NCBI RefSeq assembly: GCF_003014485.1
Contig: NZ_PYGA01000014.1
Coordinates: forward strand, 145,947-209,946
DNA from: Murinocardiopsis flavida
Lineage (GTDB): Bacteria > Actinomycetota > Actinomycetes > Streptosporangiales > Streptosporangiaceae
Direction: 5' to 3'
Length of the DNA: 64,000 nt
Shown in pieces: positions 26,502 to 36,900 of the stretch. Every line of letters starts with the position of its first letter. Positions within the stretch are counted from its first letter, which is position 1. The notes under the pieces were generated by a model. The model made no database searches and was not told the origin of the DNA. It worked only from the letters and a program-made list of their open reading frames with translations. The position numbers were made by a program, and so were the translations under genes.

Positions 26502-27083
26502 GTGGCGGAAACGCCCAAGGCCGACGCAACGGACAGCATCAGCGTCCACATCGGCGCGGCAGAGCTGGCCGTCGTCCACCACAACGGAATCAGGCGGCTC
26601 TACGACGAGGCGTTCCTCCGGCCGCCGTTCGCGTACACCGAAGGGGCCCGGGCCGAGCACGAGGCCGGGCTCGCGCGGCTCCGCGCAATCCGCGGGTTCG
26701 GCATCGCCGTGGCCGTGCTTCGCGGGGAGCCGGTGGGCTTCGCCTACGGCTTCCCGCTGCCCGTCGACCACCAGTGGTGGGACGGGTTCCCCACCCCGCT
26801 GCCCCGCGCGTTCACCCGGGAATGGCCGGGAAGGACCCTCACCATCGAGGATCTTGCCGTGGACTCCCGGTACCGCCGGTCGGGCGTTGCCCGCCGCCTT
26901 CTCGCAGCCCTGCTGGACTCCCGGGGAGAGGAACGGGCCGTACTCTCCGTCCAACCGGCAGCCGAGGCCGCCCACGCCTTCTACCGGGCAACCGGCTGGC
27001 ACAAGGTAGGCCGCAAGGGACCGATCCCCGGCATCGTCCCGCCCTACTGGGACATCTACACGACGAATATGCGCCGACCTTGA
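26502..27083 (+). CDS. GNAT family N-acetyltransferase
   Basis: 193 residues from a GTG with GGGAGGAGGG nine bases upstream. The acetyl-CoA binding segment is TIEDLAVDSRYRRSGVARRL (motif A with R-x-x-G-x-A), preceded by the strand GIAVAVLRGEPVGFAYGF and followed by AVLSVQPAAEAAHAFYRATG, which are motifs D and B of the fold. The acceptor is unknown. It lies 96 bases after the NLR gene on the same strand and could be cotranscribed. GNAT domains are found as effectors or regulators in some toxin systems, but nothing here requires that. Confidence 0.88.
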   Translation: MAETPKADATDSISVHIGAAELAVVHHNGIRRLYDEAFLRPPFAYTEGARAEHEAGLARLRAIRGFGIAVAVLRGEPVGFAYGFPLPVDHQWWDGFPTPLPRAFTREWPGRTLTIEDLAVDSRYRRSGVARRLLAALLDSRGEERAVLSVQPAAEAAHAFYRATGWHKVGRKGPIPGIVPPYWDIYTTNMRRP

Positions 27084-27215
27084 GGACCTCAACAGTCACT
27101 GCGACTGAGCAGAAGCCAGACTCCCACACGTGGCCGTGAACGACCCCGATCCGACAGCGGATCCGATCGGACGGTTCTGGGGCGTTTCCGGGGCTGGGGT
27201 CGTTAGCCTGCTGGG

Positions 27216-28232
27216 GTGGATGCGTTCGATAGCAGCAAGAGCACCGGTACTGACCAGGCGGCCGCCCTGCTCCGGGCGATGGAACATGAGGTCGCGCGCT
27301 ACCCCGAGTCCGCTGGCGAGATCATGGTGGAGACGGTCGATGAACTCCAGCGCAACGGTTGGTTCGAGGACGCCCTTGAACTGTGTGGTCGGGTCATCGC
27401 CGACTTCCCCGGCATGGACTCGGCATTCGCCCGGATGCACCGGATCGAGACGCTGTGGAAGCTCGGCCGCGATGGCGACGCCGAAGAGGCGCTGGCCGAG
27501 CTGTGGGAACTCGACGAGGAGGCGCTGCTCGCGGCCGAACTGGTCGCCGAACTGCTGGACAGTCACGGGGACCCTCTTCGGGCGCTGCAATGGTCCGACC
27601 GGGCTTTCGCCGGACTGCTGCGGCCGGACGTCGACCCTGAAGAAATCGAGAACCTGGGCGACCTGGTCCACGCCCAGTGGCGGGCCGCGTTGCGCAGGCG
27701 CATGGGGTTCGCCCCGGATGCGCTCGACCGGGCGGCGCAGCGGCGGGATCCTGCGATGGAGCTCGGTGCCCTGCGGCCCACCGAGGATCCTGGGCGCCAG
27801 GGACTCGCCGCACTGGGCGTTGTGGACTCCGCCCCCTCGGCCGCCTACCGCGAGGAGACGGACGAGGTGCTCCTGTCGCACATCGTCCGTGCCGATGTCG
27901 CCGACGCGCACGCCGCCGGGCTGCTCACCGGCTTCGGCGACACCGAGGCGCTCACCCCGGACACCTACTTCCGCGAGGTCGAGCTGAACCGCCGGCAGAT
28001 GCGGCGGGAGACGGAGTTCTCCCGGGGGCGGGACATCCCGCTGTCCATGGCCGAGATCCGGGCGTTCGCCGACGAACAGGGGGTCACCACGCCCACGGAG
28101 AACATCCGGTCCGCGGCGGCCGCGGCCAAACACTCGCGCGGCGGGGACTTCCCAATGTGGCCGCCCGAACGCAACCAGCCCTGCTGGTGCGCATCCGACC
28201 GCAAGTACAAGAAGTGCTGCGGACGGCCGTAG
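27216..28232 (+). CDS. SEC-C metal-binding domain protein with TPR-like helices
   Basis: 338 residues from a GTG at 27216. Residues 15-150 are helical and TPR-like (DELQRNGWFEDALELCGRVI, ETLWKLGRDGDAEEALAEL). The last 25 residues, NQPCWCASDRKYKKCCGRP, are a SEC-C zinc-binding motif (CxCx8CC), known from the SecA C-terminus and many stand-alone proteins. The middle part (about 150-300) has no recognised domain. It is convergent with the type ISP enzyme gene. No role in the island can be assigned from sequence. Confidence 0.8.
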   Translation: MDAFDSSKSTGTDQAAALLRAMEHEVARYPESAGEIMVETVDELQRNGWFEDALELCGRVIADFPGMDSAFARMHRIETLWKLGRDGDAEEALAELWELDEEALLAAELVAELLDSHGDPLRALQWSDRAFAGLLRPDVDPEEIENLGDLVHAQWRAALRRRMGFAPDALDRAAQRRDPAMELGALRPTEDPGRQGLAALGVVDSAPSAAYREETDEVLLSHIVRADVADAHAAGLLTGFGDTEALTPDTYFREVELNRRQMRRETEFSRGRDIPLSMAEIRAFADEQGVTTPTENIRSAAAAAKHSRGGDFPMWPPERNQPCWCASDRKYKKCCGRP

Positions 28233-28312
28233 CCGGTGCTGCGGGGGTATTCAGACGAGGTCAGACGGTCGGATCGCCGGGTCTTGGAGGCCGGGGCTGC
28301 GGATGGCGTTCC

Positions 28313-31300
28313 CTAATCAAGTGGCAGTTCGGTCTGTCCGTGCAGCCGGGGCGGTTTGCGCAGTCCCGGCTTCACCGGAAGGACATCGGCCACCATCAAG
28401 TCCTGCGTGGTGACAATTGGGCCGGAGAGAACGCGGTCCAACAGTTCATCCTGGCGCGGTTCGAGGTCGACCAGCCGGGTGAGGACGGTGAGCAGTTCCA
28501 ACAGCTCGTCGGTGAACTGCGGAGTCCAATGCTCCGGTCGGATGTAATCCAACGGCGCCCCACGCCGCTGGTGCCTAGGGTTAAGTTGGCGCGCAGAGAA
28601 CCATTTGCGGACGATGGGCATCCCGCCGACGTCATAGCGCCACACCTCGCGAGGAACCTGTTTGATGACTCCTTCGCCGATGTACAGCCGATCCCCCGGA
28701 ACTGCGGAGTCGCTGTCATGGCGGATGATGTCGGGCAGAGGCGCAGGTGACCCTGGGACTTCCGCCACTACCTCAGGCTTCCGATCCCTCGGCAGACGGG
28801 GCGTCCTCTGAGGTCGGCCTGCCGCCGCATCGCAGAACCGCTCGCCGTAGGTGTGCAACCAAACAACTTCGCGCCCTAGAGCGACGGCCTCGGACCAGGT
28901 ATCCGCATCGGAGGTCAGCGGGACACGGATACCCGGGACCACCAAGTCGTCCTTGAACTGCGCGGTGTACCCAGGGTGGGCCACGATGGCAGCTAGATAG
29001 GCTATCAGGTCCTCAGCGGAAACGCGGCGGCCGACGCGCTCGGAAATGGTAACGAGTAGTCCAAGAGCAAGATTGGGAGAGGTCGTCTCTCTATCGCGGT
29101 AAAGGGGTAGAGTGCGGCCCCCGCGTCCGTTGAAGCAATGCATATCAGGCACCAGTGAGCTGAAGTGCAGTCCTGGTCCAGACGTCAGCGGGTGTGCGTG
29201 CTGTTCAATGACGAATACCTGCTTGTCGCCATGTGCGTTCCAGAGCGGTGGCCGGATGAAATCAACGAATCGCGTGTCACTGATGAAGCGTTGTCGGTCG
29301 AAGGAACGATGGAGAAGACGATCCTGACCTGGAGATTTATTCTCCTCCGTGATTGTGCGCCGCCCCGGAAAACCTCTGGTGACGTCTCGATCTCTCGTTG
29401 CTTTGAACAGTCGATCCTTATCCTGGGGGGCGGCAGACGCAAGCCGGTTAAATCTGTGGTGCAGGGTTGATTCGTCGGGGGCGATCACCCATCTACGGTT
29501 CGCTTTTACACCCGAATGCCGCCACGGCAGCAAATCACCGAGCGCCGGATACGTGTGCCATTCCGCTTTCTCGGTGCTGAGTGGGGCGGTCCAGTCCGAC
29601 GCGCACTCCTCCCACCTGGCACCGTCCAACCGCAGTCCCAGGTCGTTCGCCAGCGTAGCGAATTTCGCTTCCCTGTCTCCGTCGAGCCGAGTACGCCAGA
29701 TCCGCGCGGGCTCATCTGGGTTCGGCCGTCCGTAACGGGCGAAGATGCTGATGCAGATCGGCTGTTGGACGCCACCGAAGATGCGGGTGGAGACCGGTGG
29801 TTGGTGGCCCTCGGGCGATAAGTCGATGACCCAGCCTTCGTCCGCGGTGGCCCGGAGATACCGGCGCATGCCGACGAAGGCCCGCTGTGTCAGATACGCC
29901 GATGTGCTGACGAAGGCCACGATGCCGCTGGGTTGCTCGGGCTGGGCGTCGAACACCTTCCACATTGCCCAGCGCCAGAAATAGGTGCCGACCGCTGAAA
30001 GCTTGTACTCCAATCTTCCGTTGCCCGGTTCCCGGAATTCGTCCAGCGACGGTCGGGCCGTCATCGGATCCCTGTCCGGATCGGTTCGGCGGTCCTCCAG
30101 CCACGGCGCCGGATCACGCTGCCGCGCCCGCTCGATGTACGGCGGGTTGCCGACGACCACCATCACCGGTGTCGTTCTCTTGACCCGGTTGGCTTCATCG
30201 CGGAGGTATTCGATCTCCTCGTAGCGGAGCCCGAAGGATGGGTAGGGGTGGTATGGGTTGTCGAGAGTGTTGACCAAGTACCGCTGATGCTGGTCGGGCA
30301 CCTCTACCCGATACCGATCCCGCATCTGCTGGTGCAGCCGCAGTTCGGCGACGGCGAAGGGGCCGGCATTGCGCTCGAAACCGACCAGCCGCTCCCGATA
30401 CAACTCCTTCAGATGGGTGCGTGCATGGACCTCTCCGTATTGGTCGGTCAGCGTGCGGGCGACCGAGTCGATGACGGACGAGAGGAACGTTCCTGTGCCC
30501 ATCGCGGGGTCGAGCGTGGTCACCGCCTCATCGGCAAGACCGCGCGGGCGGGCCATCCGCGTCTTGAGCACCTCGTCGACGAATTCGACCATGTAGCGCG
30601 TGACCGGCTCGGGTGTGTAGTAGGAGCCGGTCTGCTTCCGAAGTTCGGGGTCGTAGCGCGACAGGAATGTCTCGTACAAGTCGACGTAGGCGTTGCGCTC
30701 ATTGCGCATGAGCCTCTGCCAGTCGATCGGCTCCAGGATGCGGATCAGGGTTGGCAGCACGGTGAGCTGCTGGACGTACCTCGGATCGGTCAGGACGTCC
30801 AACGCGTTGCCGAGGAACGGGTGACGTTTGGCGAGAAGCTCCCCGATGTCGTGCACGCTCCGGCCGCTGAAGTCGGCGCCGGATTCACGTGCCAGAATCA
30901 GCGCGAAAGTGATTGTCTGGGCATAGGAGTCGGCGAATTCCGGCCCGGCCTTGAGCTGCGGGAAGAGAAGGTTCCGCCATTCCTCGGCGAGTCGGGTGAA
31001 CGGCTTTCGTCCGCTGCTCCATTGTTCTTCGGCGATGAACTGTGCGACCTCCTCCCTGAGTCGGCGGCACAGCCCGGCGACGCGGGTGATGAGCTGGTCG
31101 AGCGTATAATCCGGGTTGGGTTCCCATGCCAGGAACTCCCATATGAGCTTCTCGAACTCCAAAGTAGAGATCGTCGAATTCCGGTGTTCACGGGTGATCC
31201 TCGGAGTCTCTACTGTTGTTCCCTGCTGTTTTCCATAGCGGAAGACAGCCCATTGTGTCCCGTTGCTGTAAAGGATATTTGGCAGGCTTTGGAATTTCTT

Positions 31301-31681
31301 CCATTGCTCGCGGTCGCGCTGGTCGAGGAATTCGCTGGGCGGGATCGCCTTCGATGGCTTCTTGAGCTCCACATAGCCGATCCGGTTGTGCGGACCTGCG
31401 GACACGCCGGCGGCGTCCACCCCGAAATCCGGACGTGCCTTCAACGCCGGAAGCTGCACTTCTCCGTAGACCTTTACAGGTATTCCCAGGATTGCGCCCA
31501 TGCTTTCGAGAATGGATTGCAGAGGGCGGCGCAGCTGGTCCTCCTCCTGCCCGCCGCGGCCCAAGGAGTCGCTGACGGACGCGCCGAACTCGGAGAGCAG
31601 CTGTCCGACTGCTTTGCGCTGTCGGGGAACGCTGCCACGGATATCAGTTGAATCCTTTGGTCCATGCGGCGGTGCGTTCAT
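28313..31681 (-). CDS. Type ISP (IIG-like) restriction-modification enzyme
   Basis: 1122 residues from the ATG at 31681, with GGGAA upstream; an earlier in-frame codon at 31720 is less likely. The N-terminal PD-(D/E)XK nuclease has Asp85 (ARPDFGVDA) and Glu105-x-Lys107 (GYVELKKPSK). A helical linker leads to the gamma-class adenine methylase: KQTGSYYTPEPVTRYMVEF, motif I LDPAMGTGTFLSSVI, and motif IV VVVGNPPYIERARQ. The C-terminal third matches the LlaBIII-type specificity domain (SPGQDRLLHRSFDRQRFISD, VFVIEQHAHPLTSGPGLHF). No Walker A helicase is visible between nuclease and methylase, so it is closer to type IIG or the helicase-free branch than to canonical LlaBIII. It should methylate and cut as one polypeptide. 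Confidence 0.85.
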   Translation of the reverse strand: MNAPPHGPKDSTDIRGSVPRQRKAVGQLLSEFGASVSDSLGRGGQEEDQLRRPLQSILESMGAILGIPVKVYGEVQLPALKARPDFGVDAAGVSAGPHNRIGYVELKKPSKAIPPSEFLDQRDREQWKKFQSLPNILYSNGTQWAVFRYGKQQGTTVETPRITREHRNSTISTLEFEKLIWEFLAWEPNPDYTLDQLITRVAGLCRRLREEVAQFIAEEQWSSGRKPFTRLAEEWRNLLFPQLKAGPEFADSYAQTITFALILARESGADFSGRSVHDIGELLAKRHPFLGNALDVLTDPRYVQQLTVLPTLIRILEPIDWQRLMRNERNAYVDLYETFLSRYDPELRKQTGSYYTPEPVTRYMVEFVDEVLKTRMARPRGLADEAVTTLDPAMGTGTFLSSVIDSVARTLTDQYGEVHARTHLKELYRERLVGFERNAGPFAVAELRLHQQMRDRYRVEVPDQHQRYLVNTLDNPYHPYPSFGLRYEEIEYLRDEANRVKRTTPVMVVVGNPPYIERARQRDPAPWLEDRRTDPDRDPMTARPSLDEFREPGNGRLEYKLSAVGTYFWRWAMWKVFDAQPEQPSGIVAFVSTSAYLTQRAFVGMRRYLRATADEGWVIDLSPEGHQPPVSTRIFGGVQQPICISIFARYGRPNPDEPARIWRTRLDGDREAKFATLANDLGLRLDGARWEECASDWTAPLSTEKAEWHTYPALGDLLPWRHSGVKANRRWVIAPDESTLHHRFNRLASAAPQDKDRLFKATRDRDVTRGFPGRRTITEENKSPGQDRLLHRSFDRQRFISDTRFVDFIRPPLWNAHGDKQVFVIEQHAHPLTSGPGLHFSSLVPDMHCFNGRGGRTLPLYRDRETTSPNLALGLLVTISERVGRRVSAEDLIAYLAAIVAHPGYTAQFKDDLVVPGIRVPLTSDADTWSEAVALGREVVWLHTYGERFCDAAAGRPQRTPRLPRDRKPEVVAEVPGSPAPLPDIIRHDSDSAVPGDRLYIGEGVIKQVPREVWRYDVGGMPIVRKWFSARQLNPRHQRRGAPLDYIRPEHWTPQFTDELLELLTVLTRLVDLEPRQDELLDRVLSGPIVTTQDLMVADVLPVKPGLRKPPRLHGQTELPLD

Positions 31682-32005
31682 CGCGTTCCCGGGGTCGAAG
31701 GCGATCCATCGCACTACCAAGAGGACTTCATTTGCAGCGATAAGTCAATATGTGCTAGATGGCAGGTCGGTTTAGGTATTGATGGGAGGTGTGTTCCCCG
31801 AGGTGCGCGTGGTGTTCTAGCGGAACTTGATATTCTTGCGAAGTTTCGCCGGAATTGCTGATCGAGTGCCTTCGAGTTGTCGGTCGCGGTTGGCCACCCG
31901 ATGTTCCATTTCGTTCAACTTGACTGGTTTCGGCCTTCGGGTGTCGTTGCGCCGTGACGGGGGCATAATGATCGATCCACGCCAAGGAGCGGTGAGGGAG
32001 TGCGC
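31682..32005. other. Divergent intergenic region
   Basis: About 324 bases, AT-richer than the flanks, between the type ISP gene (minus) and the small-protein/DUF6879 operon (plus). Promoters for both directions must lie here. I saw no repeat or open frame with coding character. Confidence 0.5.
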
Positions 32006-32275
32006 ATGGATCGCCTATGGGAGGCCGACCCATCGGTAGGATTCCGTCGTCGGATTGGAAAAACCGCCGCTGAGCTGGGCGACAGTCGCGACGAGGACGA
32101 CTGTCCGGACATTTGGGAACTCGACAATGGGGACATCGCGGTGATCGGAAGGAACCACTCCGAGGACTACCGGAACCGGCTGCCGGATGGTGTGCGGATA
32201 GGGCCCGATGAGCGTCTTGTCGTCATCCCTGGGAACATGCTGCGTGCGGCCAAGCCGGACATCGCCGATGCTTGA
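32006..32275 (+). CDS. Small protein encoded upstream of DUF6879 (copy 2)
   Basis: 89 residues from the ATG at 32006; GAGGGAG lies six bases upstream, which excludes the GTG at 32000. The core DDCPDIWELDNGDIAVIG and the tail ERLVVIPGNMLRAAKPDI parallel the 71-residue protein at 23411. Its stop codon overlaps the start of the DUF6879 gene by eight bases. This repeated arrangement supports a functional pair. Function is unknown. Confidence 0.75.
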   Translation: MDRLWEADPSVGFRRRIGKTAAELGDSRDEDDCPDIWELDNGDIAVIGRNHSEDYRNRLPDGVRIGPDERLVVIPGNMLRAAKPDIADA

Positions 32276-32891
32276 ACTCATCGACTCGGTTCCGGGCCGC
32301 GTTATGGACCGGCCCGCTTATCACGCCGACAGAGCACGTGAGTCCGACTCCCTCGTAGGTGTCCTCTGGAAGCTGGAACGCGCCCAATTCTTCAATGAGC
32401 AGGGCGACACGGCGTGGGACGCCTTCAAGGCCGGCGACTGGGGGCGGGTTCTGGAGATCTTCGAGTCCGAGCGCGAGAGCGTGACGGCGCGGGTTCGGGA
32501 GGAGACCGACCGCGGGTTCGAGTTCCGCCGCCTGCGCGTCGTGGAAGATCCACCCAGCGCCTATCTCCGCTGGGAGATGCACAGCCACAAGGTGTTCGCG
32601 GAATCCGGTCGGCCCATCAGGGTGATCGCGGCAAAGGAACTCGCCGACCTGGAGTCGGTCGGCCCACTGCCCGAGGTCCACGTCCTGGGTGATCGCGTGG
32701 CCTACCAGGTCCACTACGAGGCCGATATGACGCCGATCGGGGCCAAACGCATCGATGACGCCGAGGTCGCCCGAGCCGCCGCCGCCGAGATCGAACGGCT
32801 CTATGAGCGTGCCGAACCTCTACTGGACTACTTCGCCCGGGAGATCGCGCCGCTCGGCCCGCCCGAATACCCGACGCGACGGCGCGCATGA
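32268..32891 (+). CDS. DUF6879 family protein (copy 2)
   Basis: 207 residues from the ATG at 32268, overlapping the small upstream gene. It shows the DUF6879 pattern: a helical start (LVGVLWKLERAQFFNEQGD), then RGFEFRRLRVVEDPPSAYLR, WEMHSHKVFAESGRPIRVIA and HVLGDRVAYQVHYEADMTPI. Similarity to copy 1 is low overall but domain order is the same. It overlaps the following membrane-protein gene by four bases, giving a three-gene operon. Confidence 0.78.
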   Translation: MLELIDSVPGRVMDRPAYHADRARESDSLVGVLWKLERAQFFNEQGDTAWDAFKAGDWGRVLEIFESERESVTARVREETDRGFEFRRLRVVEDPPSAYLRWEMHSHKVFAESGRPIRVIAAKELADLESVGPLPEVHVLGDRVAYQVHYEADMTPIGAKRIDDAEVARAAAAEIERLYERAEPLLDYFAREIAPLGPPEYPTRRRA

Positions 32892-33637
32892 CAGCGCTTC
32901 ACCGTCAGGTACCGCGCTCGGCTGCGATACTGGCGCTCGTGTTCGTCGCCGCAGCCTCCGTCGCGCTGTCACCGCTCGCCCTCGGTCTGGTCGACGGCGA
33001 TAGCGGCGAGTGGGAGCGGATGAGCCTCATCGGGCAGACCTACGGTGCGGTTTCGGCGCTGATCGCAGTGTTCGCGCTCGCCGGAATCGCCGCGACCCTG
33101 GTGCTCCAGGCGCGCGAGAACCGGCGGGCGGTACTGGAGTCGCGCCGTCAGGCCATGAACGACCTACTGCGCATGGCGATGGATGATCCCGACCTGGACG
33201 TGTGCTGGGGGCCCGTCCCGGAGCCCGGCGATCCCCGGCACCGCAAACAGCAGCTCTACCTCAACATGATCGTCTCGCAATGGCAGGTCGCATTCGAGAC
33301 CGGGGCGATGCCCGAGGAGCGGCTGCGCGCGATCGCCGAAGAGATGTTCAGCGGGGCGCCCGGACGCGCGTTCTGGGATCGCGCCGGACCCAAACGCATG
33401 TACCGCGTCGGCAACGACAAGCAGTCCCGGTTCAGTCAGATCCTCGACGAGGCGTACCGCGCCGCCGATGAACCGGCTGAGCCAGGGCCGCCTGGATACC
33501 GGTCGCCCCACTCCGCCGACCGTCCGGGAAACGGTCGCGGCGTGCTCCTTGCCGCGCTGCTGGGTGGTGTCGCGGGTGTCGCCATCGGCGCGTCCGCGGT
33601 GACGGCGGCGCTGCGCTCAGTGAGGCGCTCCAGGTGA
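32888..33637 (+). CDS. DUF6082 family membrane protein
   Basis: 249 residues. Two N-terminal hydrophobic segments (about 12-33, AAILALVFVAAASVALSPLA; about 50-72, YGAVSALIAVFALAGIAATL) and one near the C-terminus (about 218-240, GVLLAALLGGVAGVAIGAS) suggest a membrane protein. The cytoplasmic middle resembles DUF6082: LESRRQAMNDLLRMAMDDPD, LYLNMIVSQWQVAFETGAMP and PGRAFWDRAGPKRM. It is translationally coupled to DUF6879. A small membrane protein behind a regulator-like pair is compatible with a membrane-damaging effector, but this is only an inference. Confidence 0.7.
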   Translation: MTALHRQVPRSAAILALVFVAAASVALSPLALGLVDGDSGEWERMSLIGQTYGAVSALIAVFALAGIAATLVLQARENRRAVLESRRQAMNDLLRMAMDDPDLDVCWGPVPEPGDPRHRKQQLYLNMIVSQWQVAFETGAMPEERLRAIAEEMFSGAPGRAFWDRAGPKRMYRVGNDKQSRFSQILDEAYRAADEPAEPGPPGYRSPHSADRPGNGRGVLLAALLGGVAGVAIGASAVTAALRSVRRSR

Positions 33638-33924
33638 TGCCGCGCAACCAGGGGTCCCCGGCGCACGGGCCGTAGCGGGCTGCCGCGGGCACCGGCCCGA
33701 ACCGTGCCATATCGGTGACCTGGCCTGCGCACGGTTGCGGACGTATCCGCGGAGCGGCCGGGACCGGCCATCGGACCCGATCGCCGGCCGCACAGCCGCC
33801 GGAGCATGGTCCTTCCCTCCGATCCGTCGTTACAGTGGGCGAGATCAGCAGCGAGTGGGAGGACGACCTTGGCGAGAGCGCTTCCGGCCGGGACGCAGTG
33901 GCGGTCCGCTCCCGAGGGTGCCCG
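33638..33924. other. Leader region of the DEAD/DUF1998 helicase gene
   Basis: 287 bases. The helicase frame is open through most of it, but the composition is Arg/Pro-rich until about 33840. I place the start at the GTG at 33925. No repeat or terminator stands out. Confidence 0.4.
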
Positions 33925-36900
33925 GTGAGGCCGACGCTCGCCGCCGAGGAGCTGCGGCGCAACCTCACCCAGTACCTCACCACCACCTTCGCCCTCGCCG
34001 ACGAGGACACCCGGGCGAAGCTTGAGGAGTTCCTCAACGACTCCGGCCGCGGTATCTTCCGCGGCCCCTACCTGCGGATCCGCGCCCCCTTCCGCACCGA
34101 GAAGGGTGACTGGCGCCGCCACCTGCAATGGGCGCCCGACGGGTTCACGCCCTACAAGCACCAGGCGGCGGCGTTCGCCCGCCTGTCGTCCCTGCACGGC
34201 GAGCCGCGCCCCACCCTGGTCACCACCGGTACCGGGTCCGGCAAGACCGAGTCGTTCCTCCTCCCTGTGCTGGACCACTGCCGCCGCGAACGCAACGCGG
34301 GCCGCAGCGGCGTCAAGGCCGTTCTGCTGTACCCGATGAACGCGTTGGCCACCGACCAGGCGAAGCGCCTCGACGGCCACCTCACCCGCGACCCGGCCCT
34401 CGGCCAGGTCAGTGCCGGCCTGTACATCGGAGGGGCGCCCGGTACCAAGTTCGACGGCATCATCACCCAGCGTGCGCGGATCCGGGCCGAGCGGCCCGAC
34501 ATCCTCATCACCAACTACAAGATGCTCGACCTGCTGCTCCAGCGCCCCGAGGACGCCGCCCTCTGGGAGGGCGCCGACCTGCGCTATGTGGTGATCGACG
34601 AGTTCCACACCTACGACGGCGCCCAGGGCACCGACGTCGCCATGCTGCTGCGCCGCCTGGCCTCGGTCGCCGGACGGCCCGAACCCGGGCGCCCGCTCAA
34701 CGGGATCTGTCCGGTCGCCACCTCGGCGACCCTCGGGCAGGGCGGCGACGACGCCCAGAGCACCGAGCGGATGCTGGAGGTCGCGCGCCAGGTGTTCGGC
34801 ATGCCGTTCGACGCCGACGCGGTCGTCGGAGAGGACCGCCAGGACGTCAAGGAGTTCCTGGCCGACGAGCTCGACTACGAGCTCGACGTCACCCCCGAGG
34901 AGCTCGCCGCCCTCCCCGACCCCACCGCGCACCCCGAGGCCATCGACGACGTCATGGAGGCCGTGGTCAAGCGGCGCGGCCTCACCCCGGCCGAGCTCGG
35001 CGCGCAAGTGCGCCGGCACCTGCTCACCTCCGCGGTGCTGCGCGCGCTGGGCGGCCAGGTCGCCGACGCCGCGGCGGTCATCCAGGAGCTTCCCGCCAAC
35101 GGCGCCGGCGCCGCATGGGGCCGCGCGCTGACCCGCGACCCGGCAGGCGCGGCCGAGGCGCTGTCCCGCTTCGTCGCGCTGCTCTCCATCGCCCGCGACC
35201 CCGGCGACCCGAGCCGTCCGCTGCTGCACATCGAGAACCACCTGTGGGTGCGGACGGTCTCCCGGCTGCTGCGGGTCGTCTCCACTGCCCCCGACTTCGC
35301 CTGGCACAGCGACCTCGCCGCCGACCACGACGACCCTGCGGGCCCCGCCCACGCCGAGGCCGCCGAGCCGCACGACGCCCGCGCCGGGCGCCTCCCGTCC
35401 ATCTACTGCCGGCACTGCGGCCGGTCCGGGTGGGCCGCCATCTCACCGGAGTCCGATCCGCAAGCGTTGGACACCGATCCACTGCGCATCTACCGCACCG
35501 CCGTGGGGCCCGACAAGGACCGGGTCCGGGCGTTCATCGCGGCCTTGCCCGCCGAGGCGGCCGCGCCGACAGGGTCCGGCCCCGCCGTCCTGGTCCTGAG
35601 CGCCGACGGTGGCCACGTCCGACCGCTGTCCCCTGCCGAGGACCTCGACGCCGACCGCGCGCCCGCCGCGGGACGGGTGCTGGTCCTCGGCTCGCTCACC
35701 GACGACCGTGCGGCGGAGAACGACGTGTGCCCCGCCTGCGGCATGGAGCAGGGGATCCGCTTCCTCGGCTCGGGGCTGGCGGCGCTCGCCGCGGTGACCG
35801 TCACCCAGCTCATCACGGGCGACGAGCTCGCCGACGACCAGTCCAAGACCTTGCTGTTCAGCGACTCGGTGCAGGACGCCGCGCACCGGGCCGGGTTCGT
35901 CGCCGACCGCTCCTACACGTTCTCGGTGCGCGCCCTGATCACCGAGCGCCTCCGCGCGCGGGCCGCCGATGGCGGCCCGGTTCTGCTCAACGACCTCATC
36001 GCCGACGTCGTCCAGGAGGCCGGCCGCGAACGGAACCTCGCCGCCGTCGTCCCGCCCGACCTGCACGGCATCGAAGGCGTCGACGACCTGCTGTCGGGGC
36101 GCATCGGCGGGCGCAAACGCGCCTGGACCCTGGTCGGAGAGCGCCTGGCGTTCTCCGCCGTCATGGAGTTCGGCCTCCGGTCCCGGCTGGGCCGGACCCT
36201 CGAACTCACCCGCACCGCCGCCGCCGAAGCAGTACTGGAGGACCCGGACCGTGCCGCGGACCTCGTGGCCGACCTGCACCGCCGCACCGTCCACGATCTC
36301 CCCGACGGCCCGGGGCCCGACCGGGCGCGCTACCGCGCCTACATCCGGGGCCTGCTCGAACGGATCCGGCTGCGCGGCGGCATCAAGCACGACTGGCTGT
36401 CCGGGTACCTCAAGGACGGCGGTGCGCGCCGCTGGCTGGTGTGGGGCGGCCGACCCGTCGGCATGCCGGCCTTCCCCGAAGGACTTTCGGCGCCCAAGTT
36501 CGTCCTCGACAAGGCGAAGTCGCGGACCGATTTCGACGTGGCCACCCGCAAGGACAGTTGGCAGCAGGACTGGACCACCCGCTGCCTCGGCATCGGGCGC
36601 GACGACGCGGGCGAGTTCCTGGCCCGGCTGCTGCCCCTCTTGGCGCACGAGGGCGTCCTCGCGTCCCGGCCGGTCGGCGACGGCTCAGGGCGGGTCTACG
36701 GGCTCCTGCCCGGGCACATCCGCATCCACCTGCTCGACGACGCCGACGCCAACCTGGCCGGAGTCTCCTGCGACTCCTGTTCCTGGTTGCAGACGGTGCC
36801 GCACGGGCTGATCGGCGACTGGGCGGGCGCGCCGTGCCCCTCCTACCGGTGCGGGGGGAGACTCCGCGCGGCGGTCGGCGGCGACGGCGGTCCCGTGGCC

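Noticed and set aside
28313..31681. BREX PglX
   Set aside because: No PglZ, BrxC or BrxL nearby; an N-terminal nuclease and LlaBIII-type C-terminus fit a type ISP/IIG enzyme better.
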